A DNA stretch of 64,000 nucleotides, taken from Paenibacillus sp. An7 (GTDB lineage: Bacteria; Bacillota; Bacilli; Paenibacillales; Paenibacillaceae). The DNA lies in the NCBI RefSeq assembly GCF_009870785.1, contig NZ_WTWX01000005.1, positions 1 through 64,000 on the forward strand. The letters are read 5' to 3'. Of the stretch, positions 27,068 through 35,379 are shown one piece after another. The notes below the pieces were generated by a model. That model searched no databases and was not told where the DNA came from. It saw nothing but the letters and a program-made list of their open reading frames with translations. The first letter of the stretch is position 1; every line of letters starts with the position of its first letter. The position numbers were made by a program, and so were the translations under genes.

Positions 27068-28156
27068 CTAAACCGCATTGCAGGTTACCGTTAACCGGTT
27101 CCCCCAAGGTGTCATTCTAACAACCGGTCCCTTCTCCTCATGTTCTCCGATTCGAACCATTCCTAGATGCATCATCATTTGAAGTATTCGCTGTTTCAGA
27201 ACAGCTTCATTCGTATCGTAATAGAAGGGATGAATGATCTCACCCATGCTTTCCAGTAAAGAGGAAACCGTAGTCCATTCCTTCGCACACTCCCCAATCC
27301 AATACACCACAGAAGCAAGACACGGAATGGCTCCTTTATAAAGTCTTAACCAATAGCGAAAAATCTGCATCAACTCTTCGTCTGATGATTTCTCAAAAAC
27401 ATGAGTGCCTTCATCGGTAATTGCAAGAATTCCATTGTTTTCTGCTATATACCGCTGATGAATCGCATAATCATACAGTAGAGCTAACCGATCAGGGTAT
27501 TCTTTATAGCTTCTCCCATATCCGAAACGCCATCCTGTTTTTCCTACCAATGGTTCTTTTACATGTAGAAAATCCAGCAGTTGCTGCTGCGTCCTCTTAT
27601 ACATAAATCCTTCCTGATTCAGAGGAATTTCATACTGATCAGTGAATGTAAGCAGCAATTTCATATCCTCGAACAGTAAATGGTGTTCTTCACGATAGAC
27701 AGAAGGTTCAGGGACAACTTCAGCAAGCTGTATAAATTTTGAACGTATTACGCCCATAAATTTCTTTTTTAAATCTTGGGGAACACGATACAAATATTTC
27801 GTTTGCTGTGTTGAACCGTTAAATAACCAGCCGCGCTTCGTAAACTGAACAACAATATCGCGAAAATAGGCAGCAGGACGTTCGCCTTTGGGTTCCATTG
27901 CTTGTTTTGCAAGGGCCGTAAGTTCTTCTATGCTGTAATTTACCCTTCCATCAAACAATAGTGCATTCAGAAAGCTAAGCTGACCCTTTGGCAGATCATA
28001 TACCAGTTCTTCAATAAAGGAAGAATTACCAAGAGTCACTAAAATACTCTGAATTAACTCATGTTTGGAATGGGTGTTGCTGCTGCATTCATAATGGTTT
28101 GCAATGCGGTTCAGCTGACCAATGTCAGCATATGTAAGTAGATCCGCTAAATTCAT
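27068..28156 (-). CDS. Conserved hypothetical protein, helicase-associated/winged-helix type
   Basis: About 362 aa, not confidently recognised. It is soluble and helix-rich. The N-terminal region MNLADLLTYADIGQLNRIA followed by SKHELIQSILVTL resembles a SAP-like or helicase-associated N-terminal module. The middle and C-terminus look like successive winged-helix units (RIGEHEEKGPVVRMTPWGNRL at the end), reminiscent of XPB N-terminal-like proteins. The ATG at 28156 is chosen for its GAGG ribosome site; the open frame extends much farther upstream into the terminator and phosphatase gene but is low-complexity and non-homologous. The role is unknown. Confidence 0.6.
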   Translation of the reverse strand: MNLADLLTYADIGQLNRIANHYECSSNTHSKHELIQSILVTLGNSSFIEELVYDLPKGQLSFLNALLFDGRVNYSIEELTALAKQAMEPKGERPAAYFRDIVVQFTKRGWLFNGSTQQTKYLYRVPQDLKKKFMGVIRSKFIQLAEVVPEPSVYREEHHLLFEDMKLLLTFTDQYEIPLNQEGFMYKRTQQQLLDFLHVKEPLVGKTGWRFGYGRSYKEYPDRLALLYDYAIHQRYIAENNGILAITDEGTHVFEKSSDEELMQIFRYWLRLYKGAIPCLASVVYWIGECAKEWTTVSSLLESMGEIIHPFYYDTNEAVLKQRILQMMMHLGMVRIGEHEEKGPVVRMTPWGNRLTVTCNAV

Positions 28157-28221
28157 TGTCCCATCGCCTCGCCGTTTTACTACCATTATGGGAATTATTG
28201 CAACATTTATTCCTTTACGGC

Positions 28222-28256
28222 AAAAAAAATAACCCGAATCTGCATTCGAGTTATTT
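28222..28256 (-). terminator. Terminator downstream of the histidine phosphatase gene
   Basis: Minus-strand stem AATAACTCGAAT/ATTCGGGTTATT followed by eight T residues. Confidence 0.8.
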
Positions 28257-28265
28257 ACACACCAA

Positions 28266-28868
28266 TTATTTTTTTGACTTTTCAAACGAACATTCCTGTA
28301 AATGCTTCGTACAGTTATAAAGCAACGGATTCCATTTTTCTTCTTCGTTCTCAAGTATGGTAAGAGACAAATTTCCAATTCTCTCGTTATATCGATCTTC
28401 GTAAAGTGCTTTATATAACTGAGCAAGCAGAGCCCCGTGAGAAACAACAAGAATATGCTGATGAGGATGTGTCTCGGCTAACTCATTAATAAAGGTTAAG
28501 GCCCTTACCCGCATATCAGGTTCTTTTTCCTGCCCTAAATCTAATGAATTCCAATCCACTCCCCATTTTGCTTCTCGTTCTTCTTGCGTTAGACCTTCGG
28601 CTTGTCCAAAAGATCTTTCTTGAAGTCGTTCATCAGGCGGCAGCATAGGAACATTAATAATACGGCTTATAATTTCTCCTGTTTCCTGTGCACGAGACAA
28701 TCCGCTCGTGATAATATAATCCCATTCATAGGGTTCAGTGAGAAGACGTTCTCCAAGCAGCTTGGCCTGCAGTCTGCCTTCATCATTCAGAGGAATGTCA
28801 CTGCGACCTTGTATTCGTCCAGCTACGTTCCAATCGGTAAGTCCATGACGTATTAAACCAATTCTCAT
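28266..28868 (-). CDS. Histidine phosphatase (phosphoglycerate mutase-like) family protein
   Basis: 200-aa protein of the branch-1 histidine phosphatase superfamily. LIRHGLTDWNVAGRIQGRSDIPLNDEG contains the catalytic RHG. The second catalytic His is in VVSHGALLAQL, and the conserved Arg-Glu elements are at SRAQET and RSFGQAEGLT. Such proteins include CobC-type and other small-molecule phosphatases, so the substrate is not predictable. It is followed by its own terminator. Confidence 0.85.
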   Translation of the reverse strand: MRIGLIRHGLTDWNVAGRIQGRSDIPLNDEGRLQAKLLGERLLTEPYEWDYIITSGLSRAQETGEIISRIINVPMLPPDERLQERSFGQAEGLTQEEREAKWGVDWNSLDLGQEKEPDMRVRALTFINELAETHPHQHILVVSHGALLAQLYKALYEDRYNERIGNLSLTILENEEEKWNPLLYNCTKHLQECSFEKSKK

Positions 28869-28895
28869 TTCAAGATATGCCTCCTTCTCTTTTTG

Positions 28896-29489
28896 TTATT
28901 TTGTTATATGATGCATTCTGCGTAAAGAGAATAAAGCCATCCCCAAAGCTAGCAGAGATATGATTATCCAGTACTCAGGGTAAGCTGGAATTCCTGCTAC
29001 AAAAGGTTCAATAATCCCAGAAGCACCCTTTGGATCATGATAAGGCAAGCTGAAGGCCGGTGCACTACTCGCTATTCCGGTAGGAACAATCCCCGCATCG
29101 TTGTTTATGCCTGTAGCGTCATTCATACTTATCTTCCATACCATCAGTACAATACTGCATAACAACACGGCTAAACAGGCAGAAATCCAGATAGAATAAC
29201 GATTAACCGTTGTGTCCATCCATTTGTAGGGTTTGATATCTGTTCTTTGAATATGCGGATGGTCGCTGTATATCTTGTCCATTACCTTATTGTGCATCGA
29301 TTGAAGCGACTTCTCAGGAACAGGATCTGAAGTCTCGGGGATCAGATCATATAATTCCTCCCACATGCTATATTCAAAGGCACAATCAGGGCATTCTTCT
29401 ATATGTTTATTCAGTTCAACTCGTACCGGATGATGTGCGGACAAATCCCAAACCTGTGCCATGCACTCCTGGGCTTCGTTGCAATTCAT
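28896..29489 (-). CDS. Zinc-finger anti-sigma factor (ZAS/zf-HC2)
   Basis: 197 aa. The cytosolic N-terminal domain has the zinc-binding HxxxCxxC of anti-sigma factors (NKHIEECPDCAFEY). One transmembrane helix (ISACLAVLLCSIVLMVWK, about 110-127) leads to a short external segment, and a second hydrophobic helix ends near RRMHHITK. It overlaps the sigma gene by 4 bp, the standard coupled arrangement, and should hold that sigma factor at the membrane. The inducing signal is unknown. Confidence 0.85.
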   Translation of the reverse strand: MNCNEAQECMAQVWDLSAHHPVRVELNKHIEECPDCAFEYSMWEELYDLIPETSDPVPEKSLQSMHNKVMDKIYSDHPHIQRTDIKPYKWMDTTVNRYSIWISACLAVLLCSIVLMVWKISMNDATGINNDAGIVPTGIASSAPAFSLPYHDPKGASGIIEPFVAGIPAYPEYWIIISLLALGMALFSLRRMHHITK

Positions 29490-30079
29490 TGACTTTTCAT
29501 CCCTTCATACTCCTCATAGATCGGTTCAAAGAAATACGAATGCAACTGATTCTTGACGCTCATCCGTGCACGAAACAATAAAGATTTGACGGAACTTACC
29601 GTCTGCCCTAAAATATCCGAAATTTCCTGATATTCAAGCTGATCATATTCACGGAGTATAAGAGCCGTTCGCTGCTTATCAGGCAAATTATTAATTGCTT
29701 CACGCACTTTAATGACACGTTCATTCCTCAGCATCGCTTGTTCAGGAGCTGTATCCGAAGACGCAACAGGAGTAACTCCACTTGTTTCAAGCGGAATATT
29801 ACTTCCTCGATGTTTTCGCAGTTCGCTAAGAACCGTATTTCTAGCAATAGTATACACCCAGGTGGAGAAAGATGCATCAATCTCGCGGAAGGAATTTAGG
29901 CTTTTATAAGCTTTATAAAAAGTTTCAGATACTAAATCTTCTGACATATGTTCAAGTCCTGAACTGCGAAGCATGTGGTAGACAAAAGCATACATCTTTC
30001 TTTCATATCGTCCCATGAGCTCAGAATACAGCTCGACATTTCCTGCTTTTATTTCTTTAATCAACTCTGAATCATCCAT
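29486..30079 (-). CDS. ECF RNA polymerase sigma factor
   Basis: About 197 aa. Region 2 spans about residues 20-95 (LVSETFYKAYKSLNSF and STWVYTIARNTVLSELRKHR) and region 4 about 120-185 (LPDKQRTALILREYDQLEYQEISDILGQ, then SSVKSLLFRARMSVK). The linker is slightly long. The ATG at 30079 is preferred because the extra upstream residues are atypical of sigma factors. It is coupled to the anti-sigma gene. The group resembles SigW/SigV-type ECFs, but promoter specificity cannot be read from here. Confidence 0.9.
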   Translation of the reverse strand: MDDSELIKEIKAGNVELYSELMGRYERKMYAFVYHMLRSSGLEHMSEDLVSETFYKAYKSLNSFREIDASFSTWVYTIARNTVLSELRKHRGSNIPLETSGVTPVASSDTAPEQAMLRNERVIKVREAINNLPDKQRTALILREYDQLEYQEISDILGQTVSSVKSLLFRARMSVKNQLHSYFFEPIYEEYEGMKSQ

Positions 30080-30142
30080 TAGGTCTAAGCTCCTCCTTGC
30101 AGTTCCATAGTGCCCAGGTATTAAAAATACCTGTAACAACAC

Positions 30143-30411
30143 TTTTTAGAGCGGGAACCTACGTTTATGATTGAATATAATTACAGAAATGTAATTTTTA
30201 TTATTAGGTTGTAAATAGATTGCTAGTTCTTACTCTCTTGCTTCTAAATCCTTATGTAGTAACACTTTCCTAAACATTCCTGTAATTCCAAGGAACATTA
30301 TACCATATAACCAACCAGAGTTTCCCTTTTAATTTATGAAAAATTTGTTATTTATTTTATGTCTATAATACTTTAAGACTAAAGCGGACTAGTTTGATCT
30401 AGTTATGTAAG
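30143..30411. other. AT-rich intergenic region upstream of the ECF sigma gene
   Basis: No gene is seen. An 8-bp inverted repeat (CAGGTATT/AATACCTG, about 30112-30132) lies close to the sigma gene. CGTAGG near 30160 on the minus strand could be part of an ECF-type -10 element, but I could not place a convincing -35. The drop in GC marks the left edge of the accessory segment. Confidence 0.4.
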
Positions 30412-30453
30412 CAAAAAAATAGGCCGCGAGTTCATCGCAGCCCATTGTTCGAA
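30412..30453 (-). terminator. Terminator, copy A of the repeated hairpin family
   Basis: Minus-strand GAACAATGGGCTGCGATGA, the closing arm TCGCGGCC, then TATTTTTTT. It ends the small membrane-protein gene at 30485. Its sequence matches the terminator half of the elements at 30947 and 36021, differing at only a few positions. Confidence 0.75.
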
Positions 30454-30484
30454 ATCTATGTTATTACAATTTCTTGATTGAAAA

Positions 30485-30769
30485 TTATTGATTTTTATTA
30501 GAAAAAATATAGACAGTCATTGCTACTAAAGAAATACAAAACAATATTTCAACTTTCTCAAAAATCGAGGATGCACTGAAAACAAAAATGGAAAGAAATT
30601 CAATATCGTTATTCATACCACCAAATGTAGCATGATTAAGAAGTAGTATACTTAATAGTACACTGGTAATTAATACTACAAAAGAGACTTTTCTGAGAAT
30701 ATTCTCTCCCTCTCTCACTATAAAGAGTATGGAGAATAAAAGACAAATAAACATGATAAATAATAACAA
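30485..30769 (-). CDS. Small membrane protein, hypothetical
   Basis: 94 aa with three hydrophobic helices (about residues 1-17, 26-46, 70-88), and FGGMNNDIEFLS between the second and third. I do not recognise the family. A TTG start at 30769 has AAGGTG 7 nt upstream; the ATG at 30754 is an alternative. Codon use is AT-rich like the rest of the accessory segment. Copy A of the repeated terminator follows directly. Confidence 0.5.
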   Translation of the reverse strand: MLLFIMFICLLFSILFIVREGENILRKVSFVVLITSVLLSILLLNHATFGGMNNDIEFLSIFVFSASSIFEKVEILFCISLVAMTVYIFSNKNQ

Positions 30770-30946
30770 TGCTACACCTTCTCTTTTGTGAATGATCTTG
30801 ATGACTGATGTTCTCTATATAACCAATATGTAGAACAAAATCAATCTTACGCGGCACCCTAGATTTTATACAGTTAATTAATGGCAGTTGATTATGAAAT
30901 TTTTCTGATAAATCTCCTTTACTTACAGAAGCAAGTCTTTCACTAC

Positions 30947-31039
30947 AAAAAAAAGAGGCCGCGAATCATCGCGGCCCGTTGTTCATCTTTCAGAACAACC
31001 AGTTATTGGATAGGAGTGGAGACTCCTATCTGGTAACTG
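30947..31039 (-). repeat. Copy B of the repeated three-hairpin element
   Basis: Three adjacent hairpins read on the minus strand. First is a 40-nt palindrome (31039-31000: CAGTTA..GATAGGAGT..ACTCCTATC..TAACTG). Next is GTTGTTC/GAACAAC. Last is the terminator GGCCGCGA/TCGCGGCC followed by TC and T8. It lies immediately downstream of the 75-codon gene at 31045. A 23-bp block (31000-31022) is identical to 36073-36095 in copy C, and the second hairpin shows paired changes relative to copy C. Confidence 0.75.
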
Positions 31040-31044
31040 AAGTT

Positions 31045-31272
31045 TTATTTAAAGAACTTATGTAACTCTTCTTTAAGCATTAGCGCATCACTAAACCCAA
31101 GTCTATGAGCAGTCTTCACCACTTGGGTATTTTTCTGCAGAAAAATATCTTCCAGAAGCATAAGATCATCATTCAAGTGATTGGGAGCATGTTTTTTTAT
31201 ATGCTCCATCGTACCATTAAATAACTTGTGCCCTCCCTGTTGAGTATCTTTCATGCTGCCTTTGTTTACCAT
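31045..31272 (-). CDS. Hypothetical 75-aa protein
   Basis: Unrecognised small, hydrophilic, mostly helical protein (MVNKGSMKDTQQGGHKLFNG at the start; LGFSDALMLKEELHKFF at the end). No cysteines, signal peptide or membrane helix are seen. A weak AAGGT site precedes the ATG by 9 nt. The 3' end abuts copy B of the repeated hairpin element, which would serve as its terminator. It may be a genuine small gene or a fragment of a larger mobile gene. Confidence 0.45.
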   Translation of the reverse strand: MVNKGSMKDTQQGGHKLFNGTMEHIKKHAPNHLNDDLMLLEDIFLQKNTQVVKTAHRLGFSDALMLKEELHKFFK

Positions 31273-31361
31273 TTAGTGATACCTTGTTATAATCCCTTCA
31301 TTATTATCTCTATCTTATAATTGAAAGGATTATTTTAATTTCCTAAAATCTCCCGAGGGAG

Positions 31362-31563
31362 ATGCAACCTGCAGAAACTCATTACAGAAGGGTTATCTCA
31401 AGCTGAATATGCTCGTCGAACTGGAAGATCACGACAAATGGTATCTTAGTTCTGTTCAAATGAGAGAGTTATGCAACCCGAAAACATTTTAAATGCTCAA
31501 ATGATACTGGGTTGTTCGCTTGAAGAGCTGTATGAATTCGATGTAGAGGATATAGCGGATTAA
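31362..31563 (+). pseudogene. Broken XRE-family (Cro/CI-type) regulator
   Basis: Read in the frame of 31372 onward, the DNA encodes LQKLITEGLSQAEYARRTG then RSRQMVS. This is followed by a TAG at 31447-31449 and, in the same frame, FCSNERVMQPENILNAQ and MILGCSLEELYEFDVEDIAD to a TAA at 31561. This is the helix-turn-helix and dimerisation tail of a small XRE repressor. The likely start codon (ATG at 31362 with GAGGGAG upstream) is one base out of frame. A frameshift plus an internal stop make it a pseudogene. Confidence 0.65.
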
Positions 31564-32108
31564 AAAGCGCTACATCTCCCTTAGGAATTTTGTCAACTAA
31601 AAGTTTACATTATTTAGTAATATTTCATCCAATAGTCAAAATGACTCTGGGTTAGTAGCTCTAAATATATCTATAAACGTAATTTTACTACACCATATTT
31701 TCCCTTAAAATGAACAAGTTCGTTCCTCCATCCATCTTCTCAATCTCTCTAGTTATCGGCTTTTCCCTCTTCCAAACAATGTAAGAAGGTCTTTATTCGC
31801 TTTTGCTACCTCCAATTTTTCTGCCAACTCTTGCAATATAAATTAATCACGTTTCGGACGAGCTTCCTTTTATTTAGCAGTAAATGTTCCGGGACAGCTG
31901 TAGTTTCTAACAACATCAATAATCACTCATACAGAACATTTGTTCCCATTATATGACGTATAACGATATTTTTCAACAATATTCCATACATAGGAATGTA
32001 AACTTTGCATTTAGTTACTTTTTTTTTACGCAATACATGGATAAATATACCTAGTTCTGTTAGACTGTATTTTGATTTAATATAACAATATTAGGAGGAT
32101 TAATTTGC
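31564..32108. other. AT-rich region without an intact gene
   Basis: On the minus strand between about 31690 and 31920 there are short open stretches that look coding (a coiled-coil-like LQELAEKLEVAKANKDLLTL) but are closed by stops, so decayed mobile DNA is possible. The last ~30 bp before 32109 contain the AGGAGG ribosome site and a weak TATAAC -10 for the next gene. Nothing else is recognisable. Confidence 0.4.
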
Positions 32109-32957
32109 ATGTGGATGTTTATAGGATTGATAAGTTTTCTTGGTTTCATAATTTACTTAGTACTGGGATTAGTTGCACTTGTTAAAAAAAACGGCCTCGC
32201 CAAAAAGAAATTTCTTACTTCTTTGGTATTATTCTTTTTATTTATCGTAGCCATAATTGCTGATCCAAGTACTACTGAGACAGCTGATTCAGAGCAACCC
32301 CCAACTGAGGGAGTTGAAGCGAATATAGCATCAGACACTTCGAAGAACAATGTAGAAGCTACAAATGATGAAGGTAATATACAAAAAGAAGCTGAAGAAA
32401 AGGCAAAAGCTGAAGCAGCTGCTAAGGCAGCAGAGGAAAAAGCAAAAGCTGAGGCCGAGGCTGAGGCTAAAGCGGCAGAGGAAGCAAAGAAATCCCAGAC
32501 AGCCGGACTCATGAAAATTTTAGTACCCAGCATAACTGAAAATATCGCTGAGATAAATGATAAGACTTACAATTACCTTGTAGAAAACTATACTCTCTTT
32601 CCAGCTATATCAGCAGAAGCAAAACAGGCGGCTCAAGATGCAGCCGATCCAAATATCACTACTAAGCACCTTCAAAAAAACATTACTCCTTATCTGGATA
32701 AAATGATCTCAATTTCAGGAGATGTAATTAGTATTCAAGAAGAAGAAACTGACTATGGAACATTAGCTTACGTACATATTATGGACGATGAGTTTAATTC
32801 AGTCACAGGTTATTATTTGGGTTCAACAGGTGATATTCTTGAAGGTGACACCATTAGATTAAGAGGTGTTCCGACCGCTGCCTATTCTTTTGCCAATGTA
32901 GGTGGAGGAACAACCAACGCAACATTAATTACGATTTCTACTATTCAAAAACTATAA
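32109..32957 (+). CDS. Membrane-anchored coiled-coil protein with C-terminal OB-like domain
   Basis: 282 aa. Two hydrophobic helices (about residues 3-25 and 36-52) are followed by a Ser/Thr-rich linker. An Ala-Glu-Lys repeat coiled coil comes next (about 95-135, multiple KAEAEAKAAEEAK-like heptads). A C-terminal domain (about 175-280) contains ISISGDVISIQEEETDYGTL and GDTIRLRGVPTAAYSF, resembling tRNA-anti-like OB folds found in firmicute surface proteins. Function is unknown. AGGAGG precedes the ATG and a terminator follows, so it is monocistronic. The low-complexity alanine-rich stretch is higher in GC than its surroundings. Confidence 0.65.
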   Translation: MWMFIGLISFLGFIIYLVLGLVALVKKNGLAKKKFLTSLVLFFLFIVAIIADPSTTETADSEQPPTEGVEANIASDTSKNNVEATNDEGNIQKEAEEKAKAEAAAKAAEEKAKAEAEAEAKAAEEAKKSQTAGLMKILVPSITENIAEINDKTYNYLVENYTLFPAISAEAKQAAQDAADPNITTKHLQKNITPYLDKMISISGDVISIQEEETDYGTLAYVHIMDDEFNSVTGYYLGSTGDILEGDTIRLRGVPTAAYSFANVGGGTTNATLITISTIQKL

Positions 32958-32966
32958 AAAAATTAC

Positions 32967-32992
32967 ACCCTTGGAAACAAGGGTCTTTTTTA
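32967..32992 (+). terminator. Terminator after the coiled-coil protein gene
   Basis: ACCCTTG/CAAGGGT stem, GAAA loop, then CTTTTTTA on the plus strand. Confidence 0.8.
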
Positions 32993-33146
32993 TCTATAAA
33001 TAAATCGAATTCCTTTTAGTAACTGAAAGAAGCAACATTTAAACTAAATTTATATTGATCTCTCATATACTAAGTACCATGCAGGAATACCGTTCTATTT
33101 TGTCGAAATATAATTCCAAAAATATCCACGAAAGGAATGCGATTAT

Positions 33147-33359
33147 ATGCAACATACCCAATATTCAAAACGGCACAGGCAATCGTTAACCTCTTATATT
33201 CACCTGTATACAGCGCAAATGGACCGGACGTCAATTATTATATTCATTGGTGCTGAACTCGTTGGAAGCGGTGTAATTGAGGGAATTACGGAGACTAGCA
33301 TCAAGGTGAAAGATGAGCATTATATGCGCGGAGTTTGTGAGTTTAGATATGGCAGATAA
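33147..33359 (+). CDS. Hypothetical 70-aa protein
   Basis: The first ~25 residues are basic and may not be translated; an internal ATG (MDRTSIIIFIGAEL) could be the start but has no clear ribosome site. The C-terminal ~45 residues are strand-rich (ELVGSGVIEGITETSIKVKD) and look like a small beta-barrel, Sm-like or YolD-like. No family is recognised. A clear terminator follows, supporting a real transcript. Confidence 0.45.
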   Translation: MQHTQYSKRHRQSLTSYIHLYTAQMDRTSIIIFIGAELVGSGVIEGITETSIKVKDEHYMRGVCEFRYGR

Positions 33360-33363
33360 TATA

Positions 33364-33394
33364 AGGGCAGCTTAAAAAGCTGCCTCTTTTTATT
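33364..33394 (+). terminator. Terminator after the 70-aa gene
   Basis: AGGGCAGCTT/AAGCTGCCT stem followed by CTTTTTATTTT on the plus strand. Confidence 0.8.
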
Positions 33395-33484
33395 TTAATT
33401 TACTTCTTCGGTGTGATATCAGTAGTGGGTCCAGTAATGAACAGTGCCGTGCAGTTTTCAACTTATGATTTAATTACTTCTCTT

Positions 33485-35050
33485 CTAATCTTTATTTAAT
33501 CCATATTTCAGCCAATCATAGTATTTAATTAATCTCCTTATATGAGTAGAAAGAATTCCGTTATCTGTAATATTAATTACTATTAAATTTCTCAACACTT
33601 CAGTATTAATTTTTGAAGGATGAATGTATACTGCATTTTCCAAAATTTTATCTTTCGAAAGATCTGAATTAATGAGTTGTTCCAGAGACTCATAATTATC
33701 ATTAACCTCGTTGATCTTATTCCTCATATCTCTCAAAGATTTTCGCTGTGATATTACATCTGTATGCTTAGATGCTTTTCTATCCAACACTCTATAAGGA
33801 ATTTCACTTTCTTTTAATTTACTCATCTTGATGAATTTATGGACAGGGATATGATTTTTTCCTGGTATCAAGAGAGTCTTAGTTACGATTGAAGCATAAT
33901 CAAAATTATTATCCCCAATACCTACTATATCTTTAAGTAGTACATCATTTGGATACGTACTATATCCAGTTTGCGATACTTTCTCTATAATTCCCGCACC
34001 ATAAACAAACTGTATTTTTTCCAGATCCTCTTCTGATTCTAAACCTGTAGCTACATAAATTTGTTCTTTCGGATCATCTGTCAGTAGTAATTCATAAAGA
34101 TGCTCTTTCATTTGGCGAACAAGCCTAGCAGAAAATTTTCTTTCAATTTGCCCCAGCGCTTTATAGAGAGAAACAAAGTCATTTGTTCTAATATAATTTA
34201 TATCAAGATTACCATTTTGTAGATCAATAGGGATTTGACTATAAATATACCCTTTATTTTCCCAATCGTGTTCAACAAAATAGATATTACGTCCAAACTT
34301 ATTGACATTTTGTGAACCTATACCATAGATAATAGAGTCCAATATTTCTCTTATGTTAGTATCACGTATTGAATAACCAATAAACACAATTGGATGCTCA
34401 ATAAAAATAGTAGTTAATTTTGCAGCCAAATAAGGATTTCGTTTATTAAATGACTCATAATCTTTTTCATCCAAAATTAATGAGTTTGGAGAGGTTATAC
34501 ATCCATGAATTTTAAGTATCTCGCCCACATTAAGCACATTTGAAAATAAAAGTTCTTGCTGACCTATATACTTTTTATAGTCAAAAATATTCTCACTGAG
34601 ACAGTCCCAATTCGTTGTAATAATACCATCGATTGAATTCCTATCCCTAAGATCACTAATAGCTTTTAATTCTTCTTGAATATCAGGACTACTAACAAGT
34701 TCAAACTTCCCAAGGTACTCAGAAATAGCAATCTTTAAAGCACTTCGATAATCACTTACAATGCTAGAATGCTGTTCCCGCTGTAATTCAAATTCTGGTT
34801 TTTGCCACCAAACTTCTGAAAAATCTTTTGCCAACAATGTGGCTAGATGAGGCAAATACATAGGGTGCTCTTGATTATAGGTAGATACTTTTGATATGTA
34901 CTCTTTAAAGTTTTTTCCCATCCAAGACGCACTGGTTTCCAATAAGCCATCCCAACTAGGTGTTCCTAAGTATCTACGAGAAAAACCAGAGCCTAAAAAA
35001 AGAAATGGCGCAGTATCATGTCTACTCAAATCCTCGATGAATTCTTTCAT
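33485..35050 (-). CDS. SIR2-domain protein, probable antiphage NADase
   Basis: 521 aa. The N-terminal ~290 residues are a SIR2-type NAD-binding domain: LFLGSGFSRR (about 18-26), IITTNWDCL (143-151, with the catalytic-type Asn147), KIHGCI with His182, and VFIGYSIRD (about 222-230). The C-terminal ~230 residues match nothing I recognise; they include a helical stretch near KSLRDMRNKINEVNDNYESL. There is no TIR, Argonaute or second effector gene beside it. By analogy with defence-associated sirtuins it could deplete NAD+ on phage infection. The ATG at 35050 is preceded by GAGGTG. Base composition is AT-rich, unlike the flanking core genes, suggesting transfer. Confidence 0.75.
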   Translation of the reverse strand: MKEFIEDLSRHDTAPFLFLGSGFSRRYLGTPSWDGLLETSASWMGKNFKEYISKVSTYNQEHPMYLPHLATLLAKDFSEVWWQKPEFELQREQHSSIVSDYRSALKIAISEYLGKFELVSSPDIQEELKAISDLRDRNSIDGIITTNWDCLSENIFDYKKYIGQQELLFSNVLNVGEILKIHGCITSPNSLILDEKDYESFNKRNPYLAAKLTTIFIEHPIVFIGYSIRDTNIREILDSIIYGIGSQNVNKFGRNIYFVEHDWENKGYIYSQIPIDLQNGNLDINYIRTNDFVSLYKALGQIERKFSARLVRQMKEHLYELLLTDDPKEQIYVATGLESEEDLEKIQFVYGAGIIEKVSQTGYSTYPNDVLLKDIVGIGDNNFDYASIVTKTLLIPGKNHIPVHKFIKMSKLKESEIPYRVLDRKASKHTDVISQRKSLRDMRNKINEVNDNYESLEQLINSDLSKDKILENAVYIHPSKINTEVLRNLIVINITDNGILSTHIRRLIKYYDWLKYGLNKD

Positions 35051-35379
35051 TTCTACACCTCGTAATTCTAATATATATATCAGTATAAGTAAGTTTTTTA
35101 ACAATAGACTCCGAATACTTCTCTATTTGACTACCGTAATCTATTAAATCTTCATGTTGACACACTGTTCCTTCGTCCCAGATAAAGTAACGACAAAAAA
35201 ACTATATTTTATTATGAATTCTATATGATGACATTTATAGATTAACCTCTTGAATCTTTTATTTAATTTGAATATATCGCTATTGAGGCAATTTGTAAAT
35301 TGAAGGTATCAAATGAAGTTTGAATTAAAGAAGTCAAGCTATAGAAAGCACATTGGTGTTTTAAGTATAGCGAAGATAG
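35051..35379. other. Intergenic region between the SIR2 gene and recombinase remnant
   Basis: AT-rich. On the minus strand a stretch of about 60 sense codons, reading RYFIWDEGTVCQHEDLIDYG and onward, runs from about 35200 into the start of the SIR2 gene in another frame. It ends at 35022 and lacks a convincing start. On the plus strand just before 35400, codons like those of the recombinase zinc ribbon (GLLYC-type) appear in a broken frame. Confidence 0.35.

Noticed and set aside
27068..28450. Longer 460-codon version of the helicase-associated-type gene.
   Set aside because: The extra ~98 codons cross a strong terminator and overlap the phosphatase gene, with low-complexity, non-conserved sequence; the ATG at 28156 has a ribosome site.
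33485..35050. Thoeris ThsA.
   Set aside because: The C-terminal half lacks a recognisable SLOG/STALD domain and there is no TIR-domain ThsB gene nearby.
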